This document shows, piece after piece, positions 9,159 through 21,900 of a stretch of 64,000 nucleotides of DNA. Source of the stretch: Pithys albifrons albifrons. Its lineage: Eukaryota > Chordata > Aves > Passeriformes > Thamnophilidae. A program made the translations under genes and the position numbers. The DNA is taken from assembly GCF_047495875.1 (NCBI RefSeq), contig NC_092462.1:42259669-42323668 (forward strand), read 5' to 3'. Each line of letters begins with the position of its first letter. Position 1 is the first letter of the stretch. The notes below the pieces were generated by a model that saw only the letters and a list, made by a program, of their open reading frames with translations, did not search any database and was not told the DNA's origin.

Positions 9159-12100
9159 TAATTAATTTTATATAATTCATTTTACAGTCATTTTAGAAGA
9201 GCCCTTTGAAATGCTCATAAAGCAGTCTTGTATCAGCTTTGCTCAGGCTCATAATTTTTATTTTCCCTGTAAATTTTCCTCTATTAACCAAACATAAAAT
9301 GCTCATAAAGTCTCTCTGAAGTACCAAGAAACTTGTGTCTCCAAGCAGCAGTCACCATAGTGGCAATATTCTCCTAAGATGTACTGTTCCATGACACTGT
9401 TAGGCCTTCCAACAAAACAGGAATTGTCTTGTTTTCTCCAGCCAAGTATGGCAAATGCAAAAGAAAGCTCCAAAAAGTGCAAATACAAGGCTGAGTCACA
9501 CTGCATATGCTAGGGCAGTGGAAACCTTCAGAGAAGCAACTTTTAGGGAAAGGCACCTTGAATCAGCATTGCCTGCAGGATCCTCTACCCTGGTTCCAGA
9601 AGTGATATGGCTGGGCAGAGTGGGGAACTGCAGCACCCCATGGGAAGGTGCAGCATCCATGAAGGCACATGGGCTCTGTGGGTGGGTGGGTGGGTTGATT
9701 CATGCATATCCTGCCCCAAGTTGTGCTTCACACATTGTGTCAGGAGGAGCAATGTAATATTTTGGGGCAGGGGCAAGCCCCGTACTGCTGTGACTCAGGG
9801 CTACTTCATTCCATATTTTATGTTATCGATGTGAATTGGTTTATCCTCTTCCATTGTGTGACTGTCTGCTGGAGGCAAAAAGACTTAGGTAGCACAATGG
9901 TCTATGCTGGTCCAAATCCAAAACATAGCCTCATACCACTACTATGAAGAAAATCAACTCTACCCCAGCCAAACCCAGCACATTCTCCACTCCTTATTCC
10001 ACACTATCTCTGTCATGCATAGGTCCCAGTCTGTCCAATACATCCTCATTGACCACCATCCCCCTTCCCATCCTTTGATAAAATATGCATATATCATTCC
10101 CATAGTCTACGGACCACCCCTACAAAATGTCCATAAAATGGCCTCAGACAAAACCAACACACTGCTCCAAGGCTGATATAACATCAAAATGTTCCTTAAA
10201 AATGCTCAGAGCACTGATGGAAGTTACTTATGAGAAGGTGAAAGCACTAAGCCATACAACTGGAAAAAATTGAAAGGTGGGGTGCTGGGGGTTGGCAGGG
10301 CCCTACAAACTGGTAGGAGAGAGGGAAGGAAGGCAGCCAGGGAAAAGGGATAAAGGAGGACCAGAGTAAAAGGGGTATGAAGCAGACTCTAGCTGTGGGA
10401 TTTGCACAGTGCATGTGTGAAATGGTTAAAACCTGGCCAAAGAAACCAAAGCTGTGAGGGGAAGCCAAATGGAAAACAGAAATGAAGGCAGGAGGAGCTG
10501 GGGCTGGGGTTGCAGCAGCCCCTCAGAGGCCCAGGTGGCTGAACTGCATATGAATGTCATGAGCACCTGGAAGCTCAGCACAGCCTTTCCAGGCACTGAG
10601 ACTGCCTGCACCACCACAGGCACTAAAACAGGTTTTAACAGCCATCAGCTCTCAGGAACTTGCACCAGAAACAAATCTGCACCCCTATTTATGTGTCCAT
10701 ATTTTCTTGGCCTCAAGAGAACTGTGTTCAGAAAGGTACCCCAGATGCTGCACTCAATAGACCTGAGCCTTTTCATGTGCAACAGGAACAAAAAATGGCC
10801 TTTAAAATTTACAGTGATTTGTATGGCATTATTTTTTTAAGTTCTAAGGAAAAAGGAAAAAAAAAGAAAATAAAAATAATAATTAAAAAAAAGTTGCCTG
10901 AGAGTAAAAATACTACTGAAACGTGACAATATTGACTGCGAGAGATGACATCTATAAACGGGCACAAAACACTCGCTCGGCTTCCTGCCTGCTGCTCCCC
11001 CACATTTCAGGGAATAGGCTGTGAGGGGTTAATAATGGAGCACCCTGGCAAATTCCCATCATACCGCCTGGGTTTGGACATTTTAAAAGTTTACCTTCTC
11101 CTAAGAAACAGTCTGGAAAAACATATGCAAAGGCACTAAGCTTAAAGGGCAGGATGAGGTATACAAATCAGCTGAAAAACTGTACATCAAATGAGCAGAG
11201 GGAACAAAGGCAGTATCATAGCAGGCAGTGTCAAGTATTCCCCAGAGAAGAGGTACAGTATAGGGGTCTGAAAGAGGTGATCCCTACAAAATTAAAACAA
11301 AAACAGTAACGTGGATTCCTCTCCAGTGTCTCTACACCAACATTAGCCTTTATAAAACAAGGATCCATTTCCACTGACATTTCATCTCCTGACCCCAGTC
11401 CAAAATTAACTCTACACAAATTCGCCAAGGAGGCTGGGCAGTGCTTGGAGCTGCAGCAGTGGGAAGCTTGGCAGCACACTCAGCTGCTACTGAATTATTT
11501 AGTCCCCAGGCATGTAATTGAGAGCAGAACTAGTCCAAAGGAGCTACCTGTTATCAGTTACTCATCAAAGAGTAAAACACTGAACTTGGATAGGGCTTCC
11601 TATGCTTTGCTGATTTATTCAAAGCCCCTACACACAGAGAAACACTCATTTGAGAAGCTGTACTGTCCCGTAGCTGAATTTCATGCATCCCGGACATTAC
11701 GGCAACTGCCTTTGCTTTCTCAGAAAGCCTGGGGTCCTGGGCAAAGCACTGTCTGTGGCCCCTGTGGTTTCCTTCCTCCCCACTACTGTTTTCATTATTG
11801 TTGACAGAAACATCATGCACCTGCTGCTCTCCCAGCAGAGATGGAAAGCCCCCATCCAAGCCCTTGCCTGAATAGCAAGTTTCCTCTGCTGTAGCAGAAG
11901 CCTCTCCCGCCTGAGAAACACCTGCAGCCATGCCAGCAATCTGCATCACCAGCCCCTCCTAATAAATCCAATCAGCAAAAGTAATCAACAGATAGACTGC
12001 AAAAGCAGCTAACATAAGGCAGTGAGGATGAAGCTAACCTGGCCTACCACCTGCACTACCAGGTGGCACGATGCCATAAGGGGCACAGGGGCAGGAAGTG

Positions 12101-15100
12101 TTTCCCTAGGCATCTAAGGATGGGAGAAGGGGGTGCCAGCCCCTGGCCCTTGTCCACACCATTCCAAGGCCACCATCATATTGCTCCATGCCATGGCCAC
12201 CTCCTGGCTCCCCTGCCAGGCACCTGACCCAAGCTAGTGACAGGCTGGAGCAAAGGGCATGTGGCAGTGCCCAGTCTCACAGTTTGGGGGAAGCCCCAGC
12301 TGCAGAGTGAAAGAAAAGAGAAAGAGATACATCTTGGGTGAGAGAGGAACAATTTAAAGGCCCAGCTGGTTTCTGCTGGCCTATGCAGAAACCCTGCAAC
12401 AAACCTGGTAACTCCACAAAGCCCTGAAGAGAGCCAGAGCATAGACTGGCACAGACTATTCTCAAACTTTCTACAGACACATCTTTCTCCCATCTATCCC
12501 AGTGCAGCATCCATGTATTTTGCAGTCCTGTGGCAAAGAAACATGCAGGTTACCTACAACTACTGCCTCCCAGGAGTTTCCAATAAGGGTGCAAGTGCAG
12601 CAGGAAGTGAATCACGCTTCACCGCCTCCCTGGGTGCTGATACATCAGGCAAGGGAGGGGCAAAGCAGACAGGTGCTTACATGCAAACAGCAACCAAGTC
12701 TACCACTACCTGTCAGGATAAAAATTAAACCAAGGAAGAACCTGGTGCTGGGGAAATTTGAGCTGACTCACCTAGTGTCATTTTGAATGGGACTTTAATC
12801 CCTTTGTGTATGAGGATATTACTGGGCTCCAGGAGGAGTCAGAAGTGGCAGATGCAGACACCAGAAGGAACCTTGCCTGTAACATTATGTGACTCACAAG
12901 CACACCTGGATAAATTTATGCTTGGAAACATTACCTAATTTTTTTATATTCTACTTCATTTTCCCCATTACTTCAGTTATGGAAAGGGTGATCCTGCCTT
13001 TACAGAAGCCATTCAGCAGCAGTCTTGGCTCCTTCCAAACCAAGATTTATAACCTCTCCTGCAAAAAATGGACTTGCCTGGTCTTAGCTTTCCTAGGCAA
13101 GGGAACAGATCCCCTCCAAACAGATCTAACCCAGCTGCCCTTAATGGTTCTCTCTGTAAATCCATCTCCTACACACAGGTATATGTATTTCCTCTACGGA
13201 AATACCATTTACCTCGAAGCACCATTGATTCAGTAAACTCATATTTTGGATGGGAGCAGAAGAGCAAGTAAAATTATCCTCATGGCATGTGTTAGACTTG
13301 CATCTTCTAAATTCCCAAGACCCTGTACTTAACCTTGTTTTTTCCTCAGGTGGTAGATAAATATTTATACTTCAGTGCCTTCTCCAAGTGGAGTAGCCTA
13401 ACTTCAGTTGATTTTGAACAGTGCAAGAAACACAAGCCCAGGCAAGGGATAATGGTGATAGCCGAGCATGAAGGCACCCACATTAAAAGGAGAGTGATTC
13501 CGCTTATGGTAAATCTGCACCTAGAGGAGGAGCCTGTGCTCTGTTATCTCCCTTTTGCTAAATACCACCACTCCTTGCTTTTTCTCAGATTTCAGACCAG
13601 GTTTCTGCGGCTGCAATACCTCATGCAGCCAGGTCCCCAGCTGATACCACAGGGACACTTCAGCTCTACGGACTAAACCTCTGATGTACTAAGGATCTCA
13701 GAAATCATCATTCTAGACACCATCATCCTGTGATCTCCTCCCTCCCCCCTATACACTTTGAAACCACTGAGCAGGGGCCCAGAGGGGCAGCAGTCTCTGC
13801 CTGTGGGGATACTCAAAGGTTGACCAAATGAGGCTCTAAGCAACCTGACTTACCCTCGAAGTTTTGGAGCAGGGGTGGACCAGGAGACCTCCTGCCTGAC
13901 CCAAGTTTTTCCACAACTTGACATTCTACTAATTAAAAGTTCCTAAGAGTTTGAGAAAACAAGTGCCTGGATAGAAAGGAAAGCTCTCAATAGCGCCTTG
14001 CTAAGGAAGAGGCTGTTAACCTTCACTCCTTCATAAGGAGACTAGGTGGTGAGAGAGAGGGAGGTTGTGTGAGTGCCCAAACCAACAGGAGAGCTCCAAA
14101 AACATCCCCCATGCCAGGAAACACTTGTGAACACAGCCCAGATCCCACACAAATCTGCCTTCTCCAATTCTACTACTCCTGTGATGACTTTTCTCCTATC
14201 TGAGCCTTGTGGATGGCCCTTTCAAGGGGATCAGATTCCAGAGACCTTGATGTCACAGCTCCTAGCTGAGCTCCTGGAAGGGGACTCCTTGAGCTGCCAG
14301 GGCATGGGCAGTGCTTTGGTTACAAGCTATGTGGGTGCTGCACAGGGAGAGCCTGTCCCTTACCTCCCTCTCAGTCTCTGATCAGGAAGATTCCTGCAGG
14401 TTTATCTGCTGATCACATCACAGAATTGCACAAGATTAACTTGGTATTCCTTGTAGTGCTAATGGATAGGCACCTGGTTTTCAGTGTTTCAGAACCAAAT
14501 CTGCAGTTACACTATTAAAGGCTGAATGTTATTTTTATGACTTTGCAAGGTTTTGCAAGCACAAGTAATAAACGTAACCAAACACTGCATTTCAGAATAA
14601 ATATCTGATATCCCAGCCCAAAGAAATCCCCCATTGTATTACATCACCCTGTGGGTGGCCAGCTGCATTTGGTCTGAGCAAGTTGCAGAGGCATCACTGC
14701 CTTTTCAAGGTGAATACTCTCTTTGATGGATCAGTGTTATGGATACATACTATAACTCCCATGCTTGGATATGTCTTAGAATAGCTTCAAACATAGAAGC
14801 CCTGGGAAGAGGGGAATTTCCCAAGCAATGCAAACTGTTTCCAGAGGTATGTGTGTGTGTCTCCTGCTGTACAGCTACTGGAGCAGGATTACGTAAAGGT
14901 TAATTCATGGGTTAAGCTGGAGGTGCCTGCCTTTCCCTGCTGACTGCTTCAAAGTTTCAGGTGGATGATGCTAAGAGTAGCAAATTCTTCCCCTGGCAAG
15001 GGGCAGCTTGCTTAGTAGATAAGCATTTATACACCTAGCATCACTCAGGCCACCCTTAGGCAACTATCTTCTCACCCCAGTGACCAGCTGGGCATGCTGA

Positions 15101-16139
15101 AGGCAGCTCAGTCCTCACTCCTCATCAGCAATACTGTATTGGGTCAGGCTCCTGAGCGAGCCTTGGGAACTGAGGAAGTCAAAATGTTTCACCACAAAGG
15201 ACAAACCTGTTCCCTCTCTCAGATGGACACACAGGACTGAAGTCAGGGACCACTTCTGCAAGGTCAGACATTAAAAGGGGCTTTGCAGGATGGCACAAGG
15301 CCTCTGAGATGCTTCCTAAGCGCCATGACTGAGGGACAGGGAGCTCAAACTGCTGCTAGGAAGGCAGAAAGCCCTCTCCCTCCTGCAGTATGTAACGCCC
15401 CTTGCCTAAAGGGCTGCAAAGACATGCCCACATTTAACATTGCCAGTCTGAACAGTGAGGAGAGAGCAAGCCATCATGAAGGTAAAAAGCAGCCCTGCTT
15501 TCAGAAAAGCAGAAGCCTGGAGTCAGCTCTGTTTACTTCAGAAGATGCTTTATGGCCCTCACACAACTCTACCTCTGGGCCTTCCCTCAGCCTAAACCTC
15601 TAACGTTAAACCCAGGCTGCGCCACAGGCAAGAGCCTCTCTCTGTCCACAGACTAAATAATCCCTAGAGGAGGAGATGAGTGCCAGCAGTGTCTACATTG
15701 CATGATACTTTCCAGCTCTACATGACTGAGCTTACTCTTTCCCTCAGCCCTGATCCTTGCCCTAGGCTCAGCCTCAGCCACAGCACTGGAGCCCTTTTCC
15801 AAAAACAAGCCTTTCCAAAAGCCCTGCATTGGGTTTGGCAGTCCCTTCCCAGCCCCAGCACAACTGCAACTTTGGACTTTCTCTTCTACCTAACTCAACT
15901 CTTCCTTCCCCACAATAAAAATTGTCAGATGACGACTCCTCCTGGCACGGAGTCTCCCCGGACAGCCCTTTTCCAGCCACTCTCCATGTGCAGCTCCCAG
16001 TTGCAGGGCAGGGAATTTGCCATGAAAAGGTAGGCTGGAAGAAAGGGATTCATGAAGCATAGACAACAATTTCCCTGCTGAAAATACTCAAGGTATTTGG
16101 TTTGACAGGGTCACGGACAACCTACTCTAAGACCATGCT
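9159..16139. other. Long intergenic stretch without recognised genes
   Basis: No exon, RNA gene or retrotransposon end could be supported on either strand. A purine-rich low-complexity tract (A runs with G and T interruptions) occupies about 10848-10893. Open frames of up to about 130 codons occur but show no motif and are consistent with chance. Confidence 0.55.
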
Positions 16140-16206
16140 TTCAACAGGAAGCTGGACCCAAAATGTCCTGGGGTCTCTTCCAGCTCCAGCTTGTCTGTGA
16201 TTCTAC
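16140..16206 (+). repeat. Degraded CR1 3'-tail fragment
   Basis: Phrases such as CCTGGGGTCTCTTCCAGCTC and TGTGATTCTAC resemble the last 60 bases of avian CR1 elements. The copy is short and diverged. Confidence 0.5.
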
Positions 16207-17620
16207 AAGGTCCCTCCCTAACAAGAGCCCATCATCTTAAAAGGGTCTAGAAGATGCTACAGAGCAATTTCCAAACTTTAGCTGGAAAAACTTTCAAAAA
16301 CCAAAGAAGACAATGTTAAGAAAGTACATAAATAGTCCCAAGTGAGTTCCAAAACCAAGGAAAAGAAACGTGCCATGAGGCTCATAACCCTACTGGAATA
16401 GGATTAAGGATGATGGAGACTCATTGTAACCCCTCCACAAATACAATGACATGGACATAACCTCCTTGAGGAAGACCAAACCTTATGGCCTCCGGACCCA
16501 GAGAGCCACTGGAAAGGTAAATACACAGCCAAACAAAAGGTACAGAAACTAGAAAGTTTACATACAATTTAAACCATTCTGATTTTTTAGCCCCACTCCA
16601 AATACTGCTTGGATATTCCTCTTCCTCCCAGCCCTAACCAAAGCTTGTCTTCCCAGGTCACTGGGCAGTGGGTTGGCAAGATAAAATTCCAAGTGCCACG
16701 TGGACTTGTGATGAAATTTGGTAGCATCAGGTTAAGAACACAGTGAAATTCCTACTGCTTCTTTCCTTTTGCAATGACCAACTAGCACATCTCCCTGTGA
16801 TACAGCCATTTCTGTGCCTGTTATTGCTCATCAGCCCAAGCCACACCACCCTCAGCTCACCTGTCACGTTGGTATGAGAATGGCAATCACACCTGAAGGG
16901 TACTCTGTGTCCATGTATTTTACATATCTGAATCAAATAGGCTTAAAAAACTGCAAGAGGGTGAGCACTCTCAACCTTCACCTGTGCCAGTGACAGCCCA
17001 AAGTGCACAGCACTTCACAAAGTCTATGGCACAGCCTGTCCGCCACCATCATGCAACCCTGCAAGCCATTGTGCACCCTTAGTCAGATACTCTACAACTT
17101 CCCAGGAATCAGAACTTGGCATCAAGTAGTAGTGTTGAAAGCCTAGGGCAATGCTTATTTGACTTCTGATTTGTTCCACCAATAACAAGCTATTGCTTGA
17201 AACTGCAAAAAGAGAATTTTTCTGGACAAGGAAAACTGTAAGCAAGCCACATGGAGATCTATGAGGAATGGGGGAAGTACAGCTGAACCTGCATTGGGTG
17301 GGGAGGGAACTTTGCACAAGATCCCTTCCATGAGGTGACCTGCTCAAAACCCAGCCACAGTGCAACAGCTAAAGAGGTGCCCCAACTCCCAAACTCTACA
17401 TGTGAGTAGGTCACCTTAAAATTCTCATTCCTCTTTCCACTTCAAGGTGCCTCAAGCATAGTACTTTCCATTCCCTTGGATGGGTGCTCCAGAAATTGTA
17501 AAGGTGGCTTACACTAATTGCTCACTCTGAGATGTCACATTTACCCATCAAACCCATGCCATCTGGGGCTTTTGAAAGATTACAAATGAGAGACAAACAA
17601 GGATTATTAAAAATTTAACT
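16207..17620. other. Intergenic stretch downstream of the IRF2 3' end
   Basis: No coding or repeat feature recognised. The inferred end of IRF2 transcription lies at its right border. Confidence 0.45.
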
Positions 17621-17630
17621 ATATACCATA

Positions 17631-18637
17631 TTTATTATCAATCCACAGGATAATCTGATTGCTACATGAGCTCATAAAAGCTATTTCACCTTTACAAAAT
17701 TAAAAAAAAAATGTGCCACAAGAATGTAGTAACTGCTGATAACCAAGGACTGAATCTTAAAATTATAAATTTGCTGTAGAAAAGATTAAAAAAAATTATA
17801 TTCACTTTAGAATTTTACTTTGAATAAAATATTCCCCTGTATAAAAAATAAAAAAGCTTGCTCTGGTTAGAATTAGAGTATTTTTCTTTTTTTTTAAATC
17901 TGGGAATTTGCATAATATCTCTGTAATAGGTTTCTTTTTTTTCCTATTGTACCACACAGCATTCAAGCATAGCATATTAGAAACAAACATGAGAAAAGCA
18001 GTCTCAGAACATATGAAAACCACATGAAGGTTTGAACTTCCTTTCTTTTCCTCTAATCTTTAGACACTTTAGCAAGAATAGCTTGGAAAAGAATACAGGT
18101 GGGGAGGGACCTTCAATGTGCCATTAAGTAGAGCAAGGTAATAAAAGGCCTTTTGTAAGTGCTTTCTTAATAAGGTGCAGAAGCAGACTGCAACGTTGCT
18201 AGTGCTGCACTATGTACAATATTCACAATAGATTTTTCTTTATTTAAAAATATTCCAGCTAGTTCACATTTTCTCTTCCATTCTGAGGCTTTCAGTTCCA
18301 TCACAGCCTTGACAGCAAGAAGCGCAGCAGCACCACTTCCCTTGTGGTTGGTTGGTCCTCTTATGAAACACTGGAACCTGTGAGTGGGCCAAAGTTCTTG
18401 GGTTGTTTTCCTGTGTAGCAACCTTGGAAATCTGTCTGGGTTCAGGTGTACGTACTGATGGCTGGAGTCCTGAGTTAAAAACATTCCGGCACTGGAGTCG
18501 GACACAGCAATGTTTTATATTGCCAAGGCTTTACCTTAGATTTGTCTTGTGTGCGTCAAGGGATGAACCTCCTTTAGAGAAACGTAAAATACAAAACCAA
18601 ACAAAACAAAGCTAAAAAACCCACACTTGTCAAAGGC
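17631..18637 (-). other. IRF2: IRF2 3' untranslated region with two polyadenylation signals
   Basis: The region follows the IRF2 stop codon (18640-18638). Canonical AATAAA hexamers on the minus strand lie at 18244-18239 (about 395 nt after the stop) and 17636-17631 (about 1 kb after the stop). The distal one gives a 3' UTR close to the roughly 1 kb I recall for mammalian IRF2. The intervening sequence is A/T rich with long A and T runs. The distal boundary is inference; mRNA ends would settle it. Confidence 0.6.
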
Positions 18638-18949
18638 TTAGCAGCTCTTGACTCTTGACTGGGCGATGTCTGACGTTTTCTTGATGACGCTGGCCCGTGT
18701 CTCACGATCTGGCTGGCTGCTGCTTGTGGAGGCTGTGGACACTACTTGTGGCAGAGGGATGGCTGGGAAAGGGGGCCAGGAGCTGTTGTAAGGCAGTGGG
18801 CAGCTTTCTTCTTTGATGGTGACTTGGAGGTCAGGCTTGTTGGCTACAAAAGTTGCCATGCTGGGAAGCATATGAGAAGTGTTCCTCATTCCTAGATTGC
18901 TGAGATACTGTTTGCCTTCAATGTTTTTCTTCTGCCAATGAAGTCGTCC
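18638..18949 (-). CDS. IRF2: IRF2 coding exon 9 (residues 244-346 and stop)
   Basis: 312 nt from acceptor TTTTCTAG to TAA at 18640-18638. It encodes [45 protein letters not shown] and the C-terminal VKSC, the repressor end of IRF2. The 3' UTR follows in the same exon. Confidence 0.97.
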   Translation of the reverse strand, partial: GRLHWQKKNIEGKQYLSNLGMRNTSHMLPSMATFVANKPDLQVTIKEESCPLPYNSSWPPFPAIPLPQVVSTASTSSSQPDRETRASVIKKTSDIAQSRVKSC

Positions 18950-21900
18950 CTAGAAAAGGAGGGAAAAAAAAAGGGAAGGCTATATGAGCGAACATAACTT
19001 TGTGAAGTATGCCAAGTAACAAGACAGAAACATCCACAAATTCCATCTCTAAGAGACCTGCGTCTGCAGCCACTGGCTTAGAATGTCTTTGTTCTCAGCC
19101 ACTTCTCCCTCTGTGAAGTCATGTGCTTAAATTTTGTTGGTTTTCCAGCATTCAAAAGGTTCCATCAGTTCTTCTGAATGGAAAACAAAGGCCTTATTCC
19201 CAGTATGTCAGAGACAAAAATGGACATGAATGTCCAAACATCCAAATGCAAGTGTCTCCTCTGTTAGCAGAGAGAGTATCCTCCTGCCACAGGGCAGGCA
19301 GAGAGACCCAAGACCTCTCAAACAACATTACCCAAGCTATCAATACAGGTGAGGCTGCTGAGAAAACCACTGTCACTTGATGGTGCATCCCTCATCACAA
19401 GGAAGAGGTTTATCAAGAAAAGATGAGCATCCAGTCCTTTCCCCACCACAGATGCTGCAATGGCATATTCTGTCAAAGGAAGTTTGGGGAGTCACTATCT
19501 GCAGTCTACATATGGGTTCCAAGGCACAAAAGACAAAACCAAGCAGTTTAGCCGCGTCATTACACAGCCGCACAATCTGTGGTTCTCCACAAAGGAGGAT
19601 TCAGAGAGCTGTTGAGGGGGACACAGCAGGAGAGAGATTTGCAAAAAGCCTTCTGAAAAATGCAGCTAGAGCAAAGGACATCGAAGGGCCCTCAATGAGC
19701 TTCCCTTGGCCTCTAAGTACTCAGGGAGATAGGTAGGTCTGGGCGTTTGATGACAGGACCAAAAGAAAGGGCAAGTGGTGGTTTTGTATACATGCAGCTC
19801 AGGAAACACTCACGGTCACAGGGTAGTTTTTTCCCCCATGGATTCCTTTCACCCAGTAATACCCAGCTGACTGATTGGGAAAGCTTTCTGCCACACATAC
19901 CTCAAACATTCAAGCTGCATTTCATCTCAAATGTAAGCATCTCCTCCAATTGTATGAGTCCAGGTGCCATTGAAAGAGAACAAAGTGTGTGTGCTACCCA
20001 GCAACACCAATGCATCATATTAACAAACTAGCTGGCACTGCTGATGGCTCTGCAGAACATCTTACTATGCAAATTAATCTCCCTGTAGTTTGGACAGATG
20101 AGGAGGAATGAACTTGTAGACACATTAATTCTGCAACAGTCACTCAAATGTCTGTCTCCTTTGAACCTTCCTGGTTTCTTTTCTCCCCCAAATATTATTA
20201 AAATCAATACGCTACTGGTAGACAGAGTTGTAAATGGAGAAGAAGAATCCCTAACAACATTGATCTTGAGACTTTATTCCAAAGTGCTAAAAATCCAGAA
20301 AACACTTACCTCTGCATTTTCTTCATCACTTGGAACGCTGTCAGTTGTTTCACTTTCTGTCAAACAAAACAGAAACAAAAATGAAACTCCTGCTACTCCA
20401 TCTACAGGAACGAATTCCAGCTCAAGAGGCCTGATCTACTTCCAGCAAGTGGTAGTAAACGGAGTCAAGCCGATCAGAAAACAACGGAAAGGCATGGAGC
20501 CTCTGCTGCAGCAATAGCAATCCAAGGGCTAGCTGCACTGAACAACTGGCGTAAATTCACATGGTTATCAGAGTTAACACGACTGTATCCTCGGAAAAGA
20601 CAGCAAGAGAGAGGTAAGAAGCAGATTTGCACTTTTAGTGCAGTCTCCAGCAAGCAGGTGATGCCCCCTCTCCCTTGCCCTCTCTTGTTAGCCCCAGACC
20701 TGGACACAAGCAAAGTTCTGTTCAAACCCTTATTTTTATCTCCCTGCAAGATCAGTAACACCTTCACTGCAGAGGAGATAAATGTGGTTTTGTTTCATTG
20801 TTATGGGTTCACCTAGGTGGGCCTAGATTTGGGCTCTGAAGTTTAGACTAGGCCGAAGCTGTCAGCTAACTTGAGCTGAGCTGAGCTAACAGCTGACCTC
20901 TTCTAGCCAGTAATTTTGTATTCCATACCACATTATGACATCATCTCCAGGGAAGTAGGAACCAGTGTGGGAGTGGTTAAGGCAGTCGCTTCTCAGCCTT
21001 CCTCTTGGGAGGACGTATGATGCTGCCCCAGGGGGGATGGAGAGGACCATGCCCACCACTGGCTCACAGGGTATCTCAGGAAAGTAAAATGTGTTGTTCT
21101 GGGTCTCTCCTTTCTGCTTGAGTTTGTCTCCCTGGGGAATAAGGTTTTTCTTAAGTAATGTGTAGTTAAGACAGTAGAATTTGTGTGTTCGTTAAGAAGT
21201 GGGGACTTTGTTGTTGCAGACTTGTGTGAGTGTATATTTGTAGTCTCTTCTAATAGTCTCTTTCTTTCTGTGAAAAATATATGTAGTTTTAGTATAAATG
21301 CAGTTTGAAGTGTTCTTTTTCTTTCCCCTCTCTTTTCCTCCCTTTCCCTGGTGTTAGGAGGGAGGCTTTTCTCTCTGTGCTTGGGGGGAGTTGGCAGTTG
21401 CTTATCTCAAACCAAGACATTCATAAACTGTTATCTCAGCCTGCCACCTCAAGGGCTTGTTGTCATTTCTGGGCCTTGATTACTGTTGGTATACTCTGGT
21501 ATAATTGCTATCATTGTGCTTTTGCCACCAGTATCCAGCCTCCTCCAGCACATTTCTCAACCCTTCACCCACCACTTCAGCAAGCAGCAATACCACAGGC
21601 TCCAGCCCCATCTTCCCCCCACACCGCACATGGCGGCCCCCACCCTCATTGCTTCAACCAGAGCACAAGTACAGGGGAGCAGCTCCAGTGGGACTGCCAT
21701 CCTCCCACAGCTGCATCCCTCCCTTGCAGAAGAGCCTGAAATCCAGGAATTTTTACTATATTTTCAAGCCTACATGCATCTGAATACAAGTCTATAACTG
21801 TGTGAGGGTCAGGCTCCTGGTCCATGGGCTGGCTGAGACTGCTGTGCGTCAAATACATCTGAGACAGGGAACAAACCTCTCTCTTCAGTACTGGTCTGCA

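Noticed and set aside
10848..10893. A-rich tract considered as a retroposon poly-A tail
   Set aside because: No processed gene copy or LINE end adjoins it and no flanking duplication was seen.
18167..18505. 112-codon minus-strand frame downstream of the IRF2 stop
   Set aside because: It lies wholly in the IRF2 3' UTR, has no recognisable domain and spans the proximal polyadenylation signal.
21305..21739. 144-codon plus-strand frame at the end of the intron 7 LTR
   Set aside because: It straddles the LTR border and target duplication, is Pro/Ser/His rich and has no motif.
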